33,159 bases of DNA. Source: Bacteroidota bacterium (GTDB lineage: Bacteria > Bacteroidota > Bacteroidia > Chitinophagales > Chitinophagaceae). The position numbers and the translations under genes were made by a program. The DNA lies in the NCBI GenBank assembly GCA_025352905.1, contig JANXRX010000305.1, positions 1 through 33,159 of the forward strand, given 5' to 3'. This document shows, in pieces, positions 17,326 to 26,395 of the stretch (within the stretch, counting starts at the first letter, position 1; every line of letters begins with the position of its first letter). The notes under the pieces are model-generated. The model was not told where the DNA came from and ran no database searches. It was given only the letters and a program-made list of their open reading frames with translations.

Positions 17326-18288
17326 ATGAAACTGAAAGACATACAGGTATTGAATGAAAAAGAAACCCGTGGAGGTTTTGGTGAAGGAATCCATGAGATC
17401 GGGAAAGAAAATGAAAATGTAGTCGTACTCACCGCCGATCTGGCCGGTTCGCTTAAGATCGCTCCGTTTATCAAGGATTTTCCTGCCCGTTTTGTACAGT
17501 GCGGGATCGCAGAAGCAAATATGATCGGGATCGCTGCGGGTATGACCATCGGCGGCAAGATCCCTTATACCACAACATTCGCCAATTTCAGTACGGGCCG
17601 GGTGTACGACCAGATACGGCAGAGTGTGGCTTACAGTGGTAAAAATGTAAAGATCTGTGCCTCTCATGCCGGTTTAACGTTGGGTGAGGATGGGGCAACG
17701 CACCAGATACTGGAAGATATCGGTTTGATGAAAATGTTACCGGGTATGACGGTGATCGTACCCTGCGATTTTAACCAGACAAAAGCCGCAACAAAAGCCA
17801 TTGCTTCATATGAAGGGCCGGTTTACCTGCGTTTTGGCCGTCCGAAATGGCCCAATTTTACCAAAGAAGACGGGAGCGATTTCCATATCGGCAAAGCACA
17901 ACCCTTAAGTGAAGGAACGGATATATCTATTTTTGCCTGCGGCCATATGGTATGGAAAGCCATAGAAGCAGGAAGGATCCTGGAAGAAAAAGGCATCAGC
18001 GTTGAACTGATCAATATCCATACGATCAAACCACTCGATGCGGAAGCTATTCTCAACTCTATACAGAAAACAAAATGCGCCGTTACCGTGGAAGAACATA
18101 ACGTGATTGGTGGTTTGGGTGATGCAGTTGCGCAGGTAGCCGCGAAACATTTTCCCATTCCTATTGAATACATCGGAACAAACGATACATTTGGTGAAAG
18201 TGGTAAACCAACAGAACTGCTGGCAAAATACGGGCTCGACACACCCTTTATTGTAGCCGCAGCAGAAAAAGTGATGAGCCGTAAATAA
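17326..18288 (+). CDS. Transketolase, C-terminal subunit
   Basis: The 320-residue protein holds the pyrimidine-binding and C-terminal domains of transketolase. The catalytic glutamate of thiamine diphosphate activation is E63 in 'QCGIAEANMIGIAAG'. 'TFANFSTGRVYDQIRQS', 'SHAGLTLGEDGATHQ' and 'VYLRFGRP' follow, and the C-terminal 'VEEHNVIGGLGDAVAQ' and 'FGESGKP' are typical. The thiamine-phosphate-binding domain must come from a separate N-terminal subunit, an arrangement common in Bacteroidota and some archaea; that subunit is not in the window. The complex would move two-carbon units in the non-oxidative pentose phosphate pathway. The ATG at 17326 gives MKLKDIQ; an in-frame GTG at 17254 lies inside the intergenic repeat and is rejected. 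Confidence 0.92.
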   Translation: MKLKDIQVLNEKETRGGFGEGIHEIGKENENVVVLTADLAGSLKIAPFIKDFPARFVQCGIAEANMIGIAAGMTIGGKIPYTTTFANFSTGRVYDQIRQSVAYSGKNVKICASHAGLTLGEDGATHQILEDIGLMKMLPGMTVIVPCDFNQTKAATKAIASYEGPVYLRFGRPKWPNFTKEDGSDFHIGKAQPLSEGTDISIFACGHMVWKAIEAGRILEEKGISVELINIHTIKPLDAEAILNSIQKTKCAVTVEEHNVIGGLGDAVAQVAAKHFPIPIEYIGTNDTFGESGKPTELLAKYGLDTPFIVAAAEKVMSRK

Positions 18289-18388
18289 GCAAGTCTTCGT
18301 AAATTCTTCTCCAATATCCCCGCATTGAAAAATTGTATTTTTTAAAAGATCGCCTCGTGATCTGAATTTAAACTATAATTGGTAGCGA

Positions 18389-20341
18389 ATGCCCGATCTG
18401 CAACTGAGCCTTGATGCCAACAAACTGAATAACCTGTTTCCGTTCCATCTGGTACTGAACCAGGACCTGGTTATTGAACAATGCGGAAAATCCTGGCAAA
18501 AATGGCTACCGGTAAAAACAGGAGATCTTTTTACTAATTTATTCCTTGTTTCCCAGCCTGCGCTGTCTCCCGTTAGTTTTGATTCCCTGGCCGCTTCTAC
18601 GCATCAATTGATCATCCTGGATACCCCTGATGGAAAGTACAGGTGGAAGGGGCAACTCGAATACCTCGAAACCGATAAAAGGATCTTGCTTGCCGGTTAT
18701 CCTAACCTGAATTCCATTGACGAAATAGCTGCACAAAAACTTATTGAAACAGATTTTTCCGTAGCCAACCCCCTGATACATATCCTTCGGCTTGCCAAAG
18801 AGGAAGTGGAGAAAGCCGGCAGGGCCAAACAGATTTTTCTCGCCAATATGAGTCACGAGATCCGAACACCGATGAACGGGATCCTGGGTATCAGCAATCT
18901 TTTATACAAGACCAATCTTACGCCCAAACAAAAACAGTTTACCAAGCTGATCATCGAATCGGGCAATAACCTTTTACATATTGTAAATGATATCCTGGAC
19001 CTTACCAAGATCGAGTCGGGCCAGTTTAACCTTGAGAGTACACCTTTTGATCTTACGGATAAGATCCACTCCGCCTTACAGGCTTTTCATTTTAAGGCAG
19101 AGGACAAGGGCATTGAACTGGGATTTGTAAATAAACTAAAAAAGGACCTGATTGTTGAGGGCGATCCTTACCGCCTGGGTCAGATCCTTAGCAACCTGCT
19201 CAGCAATGCACTTAAATTTACCGCGGAAGGAAGTGTGATATTAAGCGTTGAGCAGGTAGCCGGCGACACAAAAACGCCGTTTTTCGAAATAAGAATCGCA
19301 GATACCGGAATGGGTATCAGTGAAGAAAACCTGGCCACCATCTTTGATCAGTTTGTACAGGCAGGTCCTGAGATCACGCGCAAATACGGTGGCACCGGTC
19401 TCGGGCTCTCTATCAGCAGGAACCTGGTGGAAATGCAGGGTGGCAGGATTACGGTTGAAAGCAAACAGGGCGAAGGTTCTACTTTCATCGTAAATATCCC
19501 TTATAAATTAAGCAGTGAAAGCATCCTGAAAAAAGAGCTACGCAAATCCGGCGGGATGAAGATCGTGGAAAAACAAAAGATACTGGTGGCTGAAGATGTA
19601 CCTGTGAACCAGCTGATCGCAAAACATATTTTAAAAGGATGGGGTCATATGGTTGCTATTGCTGAAAATGGGAAAGAGGTTTTGAAAATGCTTGAGCGAT
19701 CCCATTTCGACCTGGTGCTGATGGATATTCATATGCCTGAAATGAATGGTGTGGTAACTACGCGGCTGATCAGGAAACTAAGTAATTATAAAAAAGCCAA
19801 TATTCCTATTATCGCTGTAACGGCGGCGGCTTTTAAAGATGAGATAGAGCGGTACCTTGAGGCGGGCATGAATGACTTTATTACGAAGCCCTATACGGAA
19901 GAAAAACTTTTTGAAGTCATTAAACGGGTAATGAAACTGGATCAGCTTACTAAAAACGGCGTGTCTGAATTAAATACCCTGGGTGGTGATAGTATGGAAA
20001 AATTATACGACCTGGCAACGCTTAACCAGTTTGGCGATAACGACCAGCAATTTATCAAGGAGATCGTAACGGTATTTGTTACCAATGGACGCATAGATCT
20101 TGAGATGCTGGAAGCAGCTATTGAGGCAAACAATATGCCCGAGATCTTCCAAGTGGCGCACCGGATGAAATCCACCCTGCATACGATGGGGATCCATTCG
20201 TTGGAAACCGTTATCAAAACGATCAATGCGTACAGCAAAAACAATGATTACCCCGAAGAAATACCCAAACTCTTTGAACAGGTAAAACAAACACTGCTGA
20301 TCGTTTTTGAACAGCTGGTAACAGATTTTAGCCTGATCTGA
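18389..20341 (+). CDS. Hybrid sensor histidine kinase with HNOBA-like N-domain, REC and Hpt
   Basis: The 650-residue protein has no membrane segment and should be cytoplasmic. Residues about 12-130 ('LFPFHLVLNQDLVIEQCGKS', 'GDLFTNLF', 'RWKGQLEYLE', 'LLAGYPNLNSIDEI', 'LIETDFSVANPL') resemble the HNOBA domain that couples heme-NO sensors (H-NOX) to cyclases and kinases. A short signalling helix leads to HisKA with phospho-acceptor H156 in 'NMSHEIRTPMNGILG'. HATPase_c follows ('LSNALKF', 'IADTGMGI', 'GGTGLGLSIS'). A receiver domain has D446 in 'LVLMDIHMPEMNG' and the conserved 'TKPY'. The C-terminal Hpt has H591 in 'VAHRMKSTLH'. All phosphorelay residues are intact. Its natural outlet would be a separate response regulator, not seen here, and no H-NOX gene is nearby. 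Confidence 0.9.
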   Translation: MPDLQLSLDANKLNNLFPFHLVLNQDLVIEQCGKSWQKWLPVKTGDLFTNLFLVSQPALSPVSFDSLAASTHQLIILDTPDGKYRWKGQLEYLETDKRILLAGYPNLNSIDEIAAQKLIETDFSVANPLIHILRLAKEEVEKAGRAKQIFLANMSHEIRTPMNGILGISNLLYKTNLTPKQKQFTKLIIESGNNLLHIVNDILDLTKIESGQFNLESTPFDLTDKIHSALQAFHFKAEDKGIELGFVNKLKKDLIVEGDPYRLGQILSNLLSNALKFTAEGSVILSVEQVAGDTKTPFFEIRIADTGMGISEENLATIFDQFVQAGPEITRKYGGTGLGLSISRNLVEMQGGRITVESKQGEGSTFIVNIPYKLSSESILKKELRKSGGMKIVEKQKILVAEDVPVNQLIAKHILKGWGHMVAIAENGKEVLKMLERSHFDLVLMDIHMPEMNGVVTTRLIRKLSNYKKANIPIIAVTAAAFKDEIERYLEAGMNDFITKPYTEEKLFEVIKRVMKLDQLTKNGVSELNTLGGDSMEKLYDLATLNQFGDNDQQFIKEIVTVFVTNGRIDLEMLEAAIEANNMPEIFQVAHRMKSTLHTMGIHSLETVIKTINAYSKNNDYPEEIPKLFEQVKQTLLIVFEQLVTDFSLI

Positions 20342-20397
20342 CCTATCCTTCAGGGTAGGAAATAAAGAGAGCCAAGATGATTTTGGGCTTTAGCCCT
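20342..20397. repeat. Hairpins after the kinase gene (REP-like)
   Basis: CCTATCC-TTCA-GGGTAGG (20342-20359) starts directly after the kinase stop and folds with one G-T pair. GGGCT-TT-AGCCC (20386-20397) follows. The TTCA loop is the same as in the palindrome at 33061-33080. These may end transcription or be degenerate repetitive palindromes. Confidence 0.45.
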
Positions 20398-20495
20398 GGT
20401 TCAGGCAGCGGCTTTTCTATATGGGGTATCTTCCCGGAGACCCATATCCTTTATCACAAGACCGTTCTGCCATGCTTTATCCGGGATCCTATAAA

Positions 20496-21359
20496 ATGAT
20501 GTCCAAATACAGCGCCGGTATTTCCTTCCTGGCCCTGTTTATCTGCCTTTCATCCTGCCAGAAAAAATATATCGGCCCGGAGCTGTCTTATGGCACCCTG
20601 TTCAATTTGTTACAGAAAATGGTGGTGAGTTCAGATGCAGGGGTTACCACACACAGTTTTACCTATAACACCAGCGGCCAGGTGCTTACGCATAATATAT
20701 TGCTGAAAGGAAAAAACCCGGTACGTACAGAAAATTCCCTCGCCCAGTATTACCGGAATAGTTCAGGATATGTAGACAGTATCAAAATAACCGTTGCATT
20801 GAACGGTACGGTCAGCGCTATTAAAAAAATGTATTTCTCGTATAGTTCCGGTAGCAGGGTAGCTTACAGTATTTTAATAAATAATAGTAATGATCCTTCA
20901 GCTGAGCGCGACAGCTCTGTATACCAGTACAATGGTTATTTCCTGATCGAAAGAAAAGATTATATAGCCACCGGTGCGGCCGATTATGGCAATACTTTTT
21001 CACGGCAGCTTACTTTCCAGTACAGCGGAGCCAATATTACCAACCTGATCTTTGCCAATACGGTTGCCGGAAGTACCGATATGCAAACCACGCTGATCAG
21101 TTATAGCTACGATACCAGTAAAGCGGCCCTGCCCGTTAACGGGTTCCAGTATTGCTATGATTCTGTACGGATCGCCTATCATGAATATGCCGCGGCCAAT
21201 AACCTTTTAACCATAAAGTATGGTGATGGCTCTTCTGCTCCGGGCGCCACTTATCAATACAGTTATTTAACCAATGGAAAACCATTCAGCGCCTCGTTAA
21301 GAGAGACAGATGCAGCTGGTGGGGCGTTGGTTTCGAAGATTACCTTTTTTTATGATTGA
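20496..21359 (+). CDS. Hypothetical lipoprotein
   Basis: I do not recognise a functional family. The start at 20496 (or the adjacent ATG at 20499) gives a lipoprotein signal with lipobox LSSC, cysteine C21, in 'FLALFICLSSCQKK'. An upstream GTG/TTG-type extension to 20421 would place 25 residues before the signal and is unlikely. The mature part (about 265 residues) alternates short polar strands such as 'THSFTYNTSGQVLTHN', 'KMYFSYSSGSRVAYS' and 'RQLTFQYSGANITNL'. This is a repetitive beta-strand pattern like the YD/DUF4595-type lipoproteins common in Bacteroidota. It is probably anchored to the outer membrane and surface- or periplasm-facing. Its end lies only 9 bp from the stop of the converging pdxH. 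Confidence 0.75.
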   Translation: MMSKYSAGISFLALFICLSSCQKKYIGPELSYGTLFNLLQKMVVSSDAGVTTHSFTYNTSGQVLTHNILLKGKNPVRTENSLAQYYRNSSGYVDSIKITVALNGTVSAIKKMYFSYSSGSRVAYSILINNSNDPSAERDSSVYQYNGYFLIERKDYIATGAADYGNTFSRQLTFQYSGANITNLIFANTVAGSTDMQTTLISYSYDTSKAALPVNGFQYCYDSVRIAYHEYAAANNLLTIKYGDGSSAPGATYQYSYLTNGKPFSASLRETDAAGGALVSKITFFYD

Positions 21360-21368
21360 TGGGCATGG

Positions 21369-22010
21369 TTACGGCGCCAGCCGCACTATCTTCCAGTGAT
21401 TATCCACCAGCGAATATTGTATCCTGTCGTGCAACCTGCTGGTTCTCCCCTGCCAGAATTCGATAAGTGAGGGTTTCAAAATATAGCCGCCCCAATAGGG
21501 TGGACGGGAAACTGGCTCTTTGCTGAATTTTTCTTCGTACAGTAAAAATTTATTTTCGATCACCTGCCTGTTGGCAATCACCGCGCTTTGCGGGGAGGCC
21601 CATGCGCCAATACGACTGCCTTCGGGGCGCGACAGGAAATAGGTATCGCTTTCCGCTGCGCCTGTTTTTTCGATGATGCCTTCTATACGCACCTGGCGTT
21701 CCAGTTCTTTCCAGAAGAAAACCAACGCTGCATGAGGATTATCAGCCAGTTCTTTTCCTTTCTGGCTATCATAATTGGTAAAAAAGACAAAGCCCTGTTC
21801 ACTATACCCTTTCAATAATACAACCCTTGCAGAAGGAATGCCTGCGCTGTTGGCGGTAGCTAAGACCATCGCGTTTACTTCATCGATATGACTGTTAACG
21901 GCTTCATCCCACCAGCGTGTAAACTGTTCTATGGGTTCTGTGGTAACATCCGCCTCATCCAGTGACCTGAGTTTATAATCGGTGCGTATATCAGCAATAG
22001 ATCGGTTCAT
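21369..22010 (-). CDS. pdxH: Pyridoxamine 5'-phosphate oxidase
   Basis: This FMN-dependent enzyme oxidises pyridoxamine or pyridoxine 5'-phosphate to pyridoxal 5'-phosphate, the last step of vitamin B6 salvage and synthesis. The 213 residues match the family: 'IADIRTDYKLRSLDE', 'AMVLATANSAGIPSARVVLLKG', 'FVFFTNYDSQKGKEL', 'FFWKELERQVRIEG', 'SRPEGSRIGAWASPQS', and the C-terminal 'RPPYWGGY', 'IEFWQGRTSRLHDR'. I chose the ATG at 22010 (MNRSIADIR). An ATG at 22043 would lie upstream of the -7 box at 22032-22039 and so outside a transcript made from it. It follows the RND transporter gene on the same strand but has this internal promoter candidate. Confidence 0.95.
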   Translation of the reverse strand: MNRSIADIRTDYKLRSLDEADVTTEPIEQFTRWWDEAVNSHIDEVNAMVLATANSAGIPSARVVLLKGYSEQGFVFFTNYDSQKGKELADNPHAALVFFWKELERQVRIEGIIEKTGAAESDTYFLSRPEGSRIGAWASPQSAVIANRQVIENKFLLYEEKFSKEPVSRPPYWGGYILKPSLIEFWQGRTSRLHDRIQYSLVDNHWKIVRLAP

Positions 22011-22031
22011 CCGCAGGGTATATTTACGCTG

Positions 22032-22039
22032 CAAAGGTA
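22032..22039 (-). promoter_or_regulatory. Bacteroidota -7 promoter box for pdxH
   Basis: On the minus strand the sequence reads TACCTTTG, an exact TAnnTTTG match followed by C. It lies 21 bp upstream of the ATG at 22010 and fixes the choice of start. The box sits between the RND transporter stop (22061) and pdxH, so pdxH can be transcribed independently of the pump. Confidence 0.55.
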
Positions 22040-22060
22040 TCATTAAGGATGGAAAATGCG

Positions 22061-25000
22061 CTATTCGGTAACTTCCAGTTTCCGCGCTTCATGTTTACCC
22101 GAGATATAGGTATACATGGCGGGAATGACCAGCAAGGTAAGGATCAGCGAGAACAGGATCCCGCCTACCACCACAATTCCCAAAGGAATACGGCTGGTTG
22201 AGGCGGCGCCCAAACTAAGGGCAATTGGCAATGCACCCAATGAGGTTGCCAGGCTCGTCATCAGGATCGGTCGTAAACGCTGGGTAGCCGCTTCAATTAC
22301 CGCATCTTTTTTATCAGATATCCCGTTCATGCGTTTCTGGTTGGCAAATTCAACGATAAGGATCCCGTTTTTGGTTACCAGCCCTATCAGCATGATCATC
22401 CCGATCTCTGAAAAGATATTCAGTGTTTGTTTAAATACATATAAACTCAGCAACGCCCCGGCCAATGCCAGCGGCACCGTGATCATGATCGTAAACGGAT
22501 CGAGGAAGCTTTCGAATTGCGCCGCAAGAACCAGGTAGATCAGTATCAGCGCGAGGCCGAAGGCAAACACGATATTGGAAGAGCTTTCTGAGTAATCTCT
22601 TGAAGGACCGCTGAGCGATGTCTGGTAACTTTCATCAAGTACCCGGGCCGCGATGGCCTGCATGGCTTTAATGCCGTCACCTATTGTTTTGCCGTCTGCA
22701 AGAGAAGCAGAAATGGTAGCGGCTTTGTACCGGTTATAGTGAAATAAAGTAGACGGGTTACTGCTTTCTTCAAGATGTATCACCGCATCCAAAGGAATAT
22801 TATCGCCCTTTGCATTGCGTACATACAGGTTACTGATATCACCGGTATTATTTCTTTCTTCCCTTTCCACCTGCGCAATTACCTGGTACTGGTAACCGTT
22901 CATGATAAAGTACGCCAGCCGCCCGCCACTGAATGCGGCCTGTATCGCGGATATTACATCCGTTGTGGAAAGACCGAGGTCCTTTACCTTAAGCCTGTCT
23001 ACCGTTAACTGTATTTCCGGTTTATTGAATTTAAGGTTCACATCTGAGTTGGAAAAGGTCTTGTCTTTCCGTACTTCGTCCAGGAATTTGGGGATGATGG
23101 CTTTCAGCTTACTAAGGTCCTGGTTCTGTAAAATGAATTGTACCGGCAGCGAGCCTCTGGAACCCAGCCCTACGGAAATGGTCTGTTCCTGTATCGCAAA
23201 AACACGTGCATCATTAAAGCGCGATAATTTTTTCTGCAGGTCGGCCGCTATTTCCGCCTGGCTTCTTTTCCTGTTCTCGGGGTCTACCAGGCCGATCCTT
23301 GGCTGGGATGTGTTTACAGAAGCGCCTGAATTGCCCGCTCCGGATGCGGTACGCGCAATCGTAAAATCCCTTTCCGGAACAGAATCATCCAGGTAATTGG
23401 TAATTTTATCGGTTAGCTTCTGCATCGCATTATAACTGGTACCTTCTGCCGCTGTAACATTAAAACGAACGCTGCTCCTGTCTTCCAGCGGGGCTATTTC
23501 ACTCTGTAATCCACCCATGATCATCCAGATCATAATCGCACAAACGATCACGATCAGCCAGGCCGCCCAGCGGATCTTCATAAAAGCTTTCAACAGGTTT
23601 CTATATCCATTTTCCATTCCTACAAAGAAGGGTTCTGTTTTGCGGTAGAACCAGCCTTCGTGTGCATTTTTAGTATTCAGGTAAACGTTAAGAACGGGTG
23701 TGATCGTCAATGAAACAAAGGCAGATATCAATACGGCCGCAGCCAGTGTAACACCAAATTCACGGAACAGGCGTCCTACGAATCCTTGCAGGAATATTAC
23801 CGGCAGGAACACAACCGCCAGTGTAATGGACGTGGAAATAACGGCAAAGAAGATCTCTTTACTTCCTTCCAATGCTGCTTTTTCGATAGGCATCCCCTCT
23901 TCCGCTTTCCGAAAGATATTTTCTGTTACCACGATCCCGTCATCCACCACCAACCCCGTTGCCAGTACGATCCCCAGCAGGGTAAGTATATTAATAGAGA
24001 AACCTGAAACATACATGATAAAGAAAGTAGCCACCAGCGAGATTGGGATATCGATCAGTGGTCGTAAGGCGATCAGCCAGTTACGGAAGAAGAAGAAGAT
24101 AACCAACACCACCAGCCCGAATGAGATCATCAGGGTTTCTTTTACCTCAGCAAGCGACTTTCGGATATTGACCGTATTATCGATCAGCACCTTGAATTCG
24201 ATATCTGTTTTATTCGATTTGCGGATGGTCTCCAGGCGTTTATTGAACTCATCGGCTATCTCGATATTATTAGCGCCGGGCTGGGGAATAATAGCGAGGC
24301 CCACTGCGTTCAGGCTATTGTATTTCCAGGCCTGTTCCAGTTGTTCAGGAGCCAATTCTACATTGGCCACATCACCCAACCGTACAATGCCTGTTGAATC
24401 TTCTTTGATGATCAGGTTGCGGAACTGCTGCTCTGTAGTTAATCTTCCCAATGCCCTGATGATCATTTCGGTACTGTTACCATAGATCTTGCCCGGTGGT
24501 AGTTCTACGTTCTCTGCATTCAGTGAGGTACGGATATCCGTAAACGCTACCTTGTGCGCATTCATTTTATCTGGGTTCATCCAGATCCGCATGGAATAAC
24601 GCTTCTGTCCAAAAAGGTTTACAGAACTTACATCATTGATGGTTTGTAATTGCTGCTGAAGAACGGTTTCTGCATAATCGCTCAGCTCCATCAGGCTCTT
24701 GGTATGACTCTGTACTGCGAGGATCAGGATAAAATCACTGTTGGCATCTGCTTTTGATACAACCGGCGGCGCATCAATATCTTGTGGCAGGCTTCTTTGT
24801 GCCTGACCCACTTTATCACGCACATCGCTCGCAGCGGCTTCGAGGTCAACGCCCAGGTTGAACTCAACCGTGATATTACTGCTTCCCAAAGAACTGGATG
24901 AGGTGATGGTTCGTATACCGGGGATCCCGTTTACCTGTTTTTCCAAAGGTTCTGTGATCTGGCTCTCGATGATATCTGCGTTGGCGCCTGTATAACTGGT

Positions 25001-25144
25001 ACTTACGGTAATGATGGGCGGGTCAATGGCAGGATAATCCCTTACGGCTAAAAATGTATATCCTACTACCCCGAATAAAATGATCATCAGATTCATTACC
25101 GTAGCAAGAACCGGCCGTTTCAACGATAATTCAGAAATATTCAT
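22061..25144 (-). CDS. RND efflux pump, inner-membrane transporter (HAE1/AcrB family)
   Basis: The 1027-residue protein has the AcrB length and layout: two repeats of one plus five membrane helices with large periplasmic loops. The N-terminus 'LSLKRPVLATVMNLMIILFG' is the first helix, and 'RDYPAIDPPIITVSTSYTGA' is the conserved porter-domain entry. The proton-relay pair in helix 4 is D401-D402 in 'LATGLVVDDGIVVTEN', and the second repeat has 'GLVTKNGILIVEFANQ'. It exports drugs or other hydrophobic compounds using the proton gradient. The membrane-fusion gene lies 54 bp upstream, so the two form an operon. No TolC-type outer-membrane channel gene is present next to them; the pump must use one encoded elsewhere. 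Confidence 0.95.
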   Translation of the reverse strand: MNISELSLKRPVLATVMNLMIILFGVVGYTFLAVRDYPAIDPPIITVSTSYTGANADIIESQITEPLEKQVNGIPGIRTITSSSSLGSSNITVEFNLGVDLEAAASDVRDKVGQAQRSLPQDIDAPPVVSKADANSDFILILAVQSHTKSLMELSDYAETVLQQQLQTINDVSSVNLFGQKRYSMRIWMNPDKMNAHKVAFTDIRTSLNAENVELPPGKIYGNSTEMIIRALGRLTTEQQFRNLIIKEDSTGIVRLGDVANVELAPEQLEQAWKYNSLNAVGLAIIPQPGANNIEIADEFNKRLETIRKSNKTDIEFKVLIDNTVNIRKSLAEVKETLMISFGLVVLVIFFFFRNWLIALRPLIDIPISLVATFFIMYVSGFSINILTLLGIVLATGLVVDDGIVVTENIFRKAEEGMPIEKAALEGSKEIFFAVISTSITLAVVFLPVIFLQGFVGRLFREFGVTLAAAVLISAFVSLTITPVLNVYLNTKNAHEGWFYRKTEPFFVGMENGYRNLLKAFMKIRWAAWLIVIVCAIMIWMIMGGLQSEIAPLEDRSSVRFNVTAAEGTSYNAMQKLTDKITNYLDDSVPERDFTIARTASGAGNSGASVNTSQPRIGLVDPENRKRSQAEIAADLQKKLSRFNDARVFAIQEQTISVGLGSRGSLPVQFILQNQDLSKLKAIIPKFLDEVRKDKTFSNSDVNLKFNKPEIQLTVDRLKVKDLGLSTTDVISAIQAAFSGGRLAYFIMNGYQYQVIAQVEREERNNTGDISNLYVRNAKGDNIPLDAVIHLEESSNPSTLFHYNRYKAATISASLADGKTIGDGIKAMQAIAARVLDESYQTSLSGPSRDYSESSSNIVFAFGLALILIYLVLAAQFESFLDPFTIMITVPLALAGALLSLYVFKQTLNIFSEIGMIMLIGLVTKNGILIVEFANQKRMNGISDKKDAVIEAATQRLRPILMTSLATSLGALPIALSLGAASTSRIPLGIVVVGGILFSLILTLLVIPAMYTYISGKHEARKLEVTE

Positions 25145-25198
25145 AGCGTGCTCTGTTCTGGTTTGAAGGGATGATGGTGTTTGAGATCGGGCAGGCTA

Positions 25199-26254
25199 TC
25201 AGCCTTTCATTTGTTCCAGTGTTTTCACGCTGCGTACCTTTAGAGGGGCTTTTGGCCTGGCAAATAAGATCCCGGTCACCACAACACTATCGCCGGGATT
25301 GATACCGCTCACCACCTCTACAAAATCGGCCTGTCTTACACCCGTTTTCACATTTACAAATACTGCTTTGCCTTTTTGTACAATTACCAGCTGTTTATTC
25401 TTATCATCAGGAATAATAGCGCCGCTCGGAATAAGGATGGCTTTTGTATTGGAGCCGGAGGCAATATATACTTTCACAAAAGAACCCGGGTTAGGGTTGC
25501 CGCTTTGTAATATCGCCCTTACTTTCAGGTTGCGCGAACTTTGGTTTACCTGTGGTTCCGTGGCAATGATGGTGGCCCTGGTATTTAGCTGTTTGCCCGC
25601 ATCTACCTGCACATCAACACTGCCCCCTTTATGTATGAGGTTGCCGTATTCTTCCGGTAAAGTAAAATCGATCTTTATTTTGTCCATCTGCTGCAGCGTG
25701 GCGATGATATTGGCAGAGGTTAAAAAAGCGCCCGGGCTTACTTGCCGCAGTCCCATTACACCGCTGAACGGCGCTTTGACAACGGTTTTATCAATGAGCG
25801 ACTGTGTATAGGCGATATCTGCTTTGTAGCCGTTTACCGTATTCAGGGCCGCATCGTAATCGCCCTGGTTAATGCCGCTTACTTTTAGCAGTTTGCCCAA
25901 CCTTTCTTCCGTTTTCTGCGCAAGATCAAGCAATACCTTCGTTTTATTGAGCTGCGCCTGCAGGTCTGCATCGTTAATACGGGCAATGAGTGTGCCCTGT
26001 TTTATATATTGTCCTTCCGGTACATTAAGATAGGTGAGCCGCCCGCTTACCTCGGGATGCAGTTCTACATATTCGTTGGAAACCACGGTGCCATTGGCTT
26101 CCACGCGACTGGTAATTGTTTGCGGGCTGGCTATCAGCACATCAACGATCGCTTGTTGTGTTACGGGTTTCTGGCTTTTAGCAGCTTCTTCTTTTTTGCT
26201 TTTGCAGGCAGTAACAAAAACAATAGCAAGCAGTGGGATATACAGACGTTTCAA
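25199..26254 (-). CDS. RND efflux periplasmic adaptor (membrane-fusion protein)
   Basis: This 351-residue lipoprotein (lipobox VTAC, C17) links the RND pump to an outer-membrane channel. It has the split barrel-sandwich (lipoyl-like) halves 'VSNEYVELHPEVSGRLTYLNVPEGQYIKQGTLIARI' and 'VKAPFSGVMGLRQVSPGAFL' around a short alpha-helical hairpin (about 93-150), then beta-barrel and membrane-proximal domains ending 'GDSVVVTG'. The start is a TTG at 26254. There is an in-frame stop 15 nt upstream, and no other start precedes the signal peptide, which would read fMet-KRLYIPLLAIVF. A -7-like TATCTTTA lies 23 bp upstream. The length is normal for the AcrA family. Confidence 0.93.
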   Translation of the reverse strand: MKRLYIPLLAIVFVTACKSKKEEAAKSQKPVTQQAIVDVLIASPQTITSRVEANGTVVSNEYVELHPEVSGRLTYLNVPEGQYIKQGTLIARINDADLQAQLNKTKVLLDLAQKTEERLGKLLKVSGINQGDYDAALNTVNGYKADIAYTQSLIDKTVVKAPFSGVMGLRQVSPGAFLTSANIIATLQQMDKIKIDFTLPEEYGNLIHKGGSVDVQVDAGKQLNTRATIIATEPQVNQSSRNLKVRAILQSGNPNPGSFVKVYIASGSNTKAILIPSGAIIPDDKNKQLVIVQKGKAVFVNVKTGVRQADFVEVVSGINPGDSVVVTGILFARPKAPLKVRSVKTLEQMKG

Positions 26255-26276
26255 AGGCTGATGTTTTTAAATCGCC

Positions 26277-26284
26277 TAAAGATA
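26277..26284 (-). promoter_or_regulatory. Possible -7 promoter box for the RND operon
   Basis: The minus strand reads TATCTTTA, one mismatch from TAnnTTTG. It lies 23 bp before the TTG start of the adaptor, with a TTGG about 22 nt further upstream. The spacing is plausible, the match imperfect. Confidence 0.35.
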
Positions 26285-26395
26285 GAAATATTTTATATCT
26301 GGTTTACCAACATAGTATGATAGGCGGGGCTGGATAAATAATTCAGGCTGATAACCGGTAAATCGGGCATCGCGCCCGGCGAAAACCTTAAAAAC

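Noticed and set aside
22011..22043. Upstream ATG for pdxH at 22043
   Set aside because: It lies upstream of the TACCTTTG box at 22032-22039, and the family N-terminus begins at the ATG at 22010.
23700..24485. 261-codon plus-strand open frame inside the RND pump gene
   Set aside because: It is antisense to a conserved transporter and rich in Ser/Thr/Arg/Ile as expected of shadow frames.
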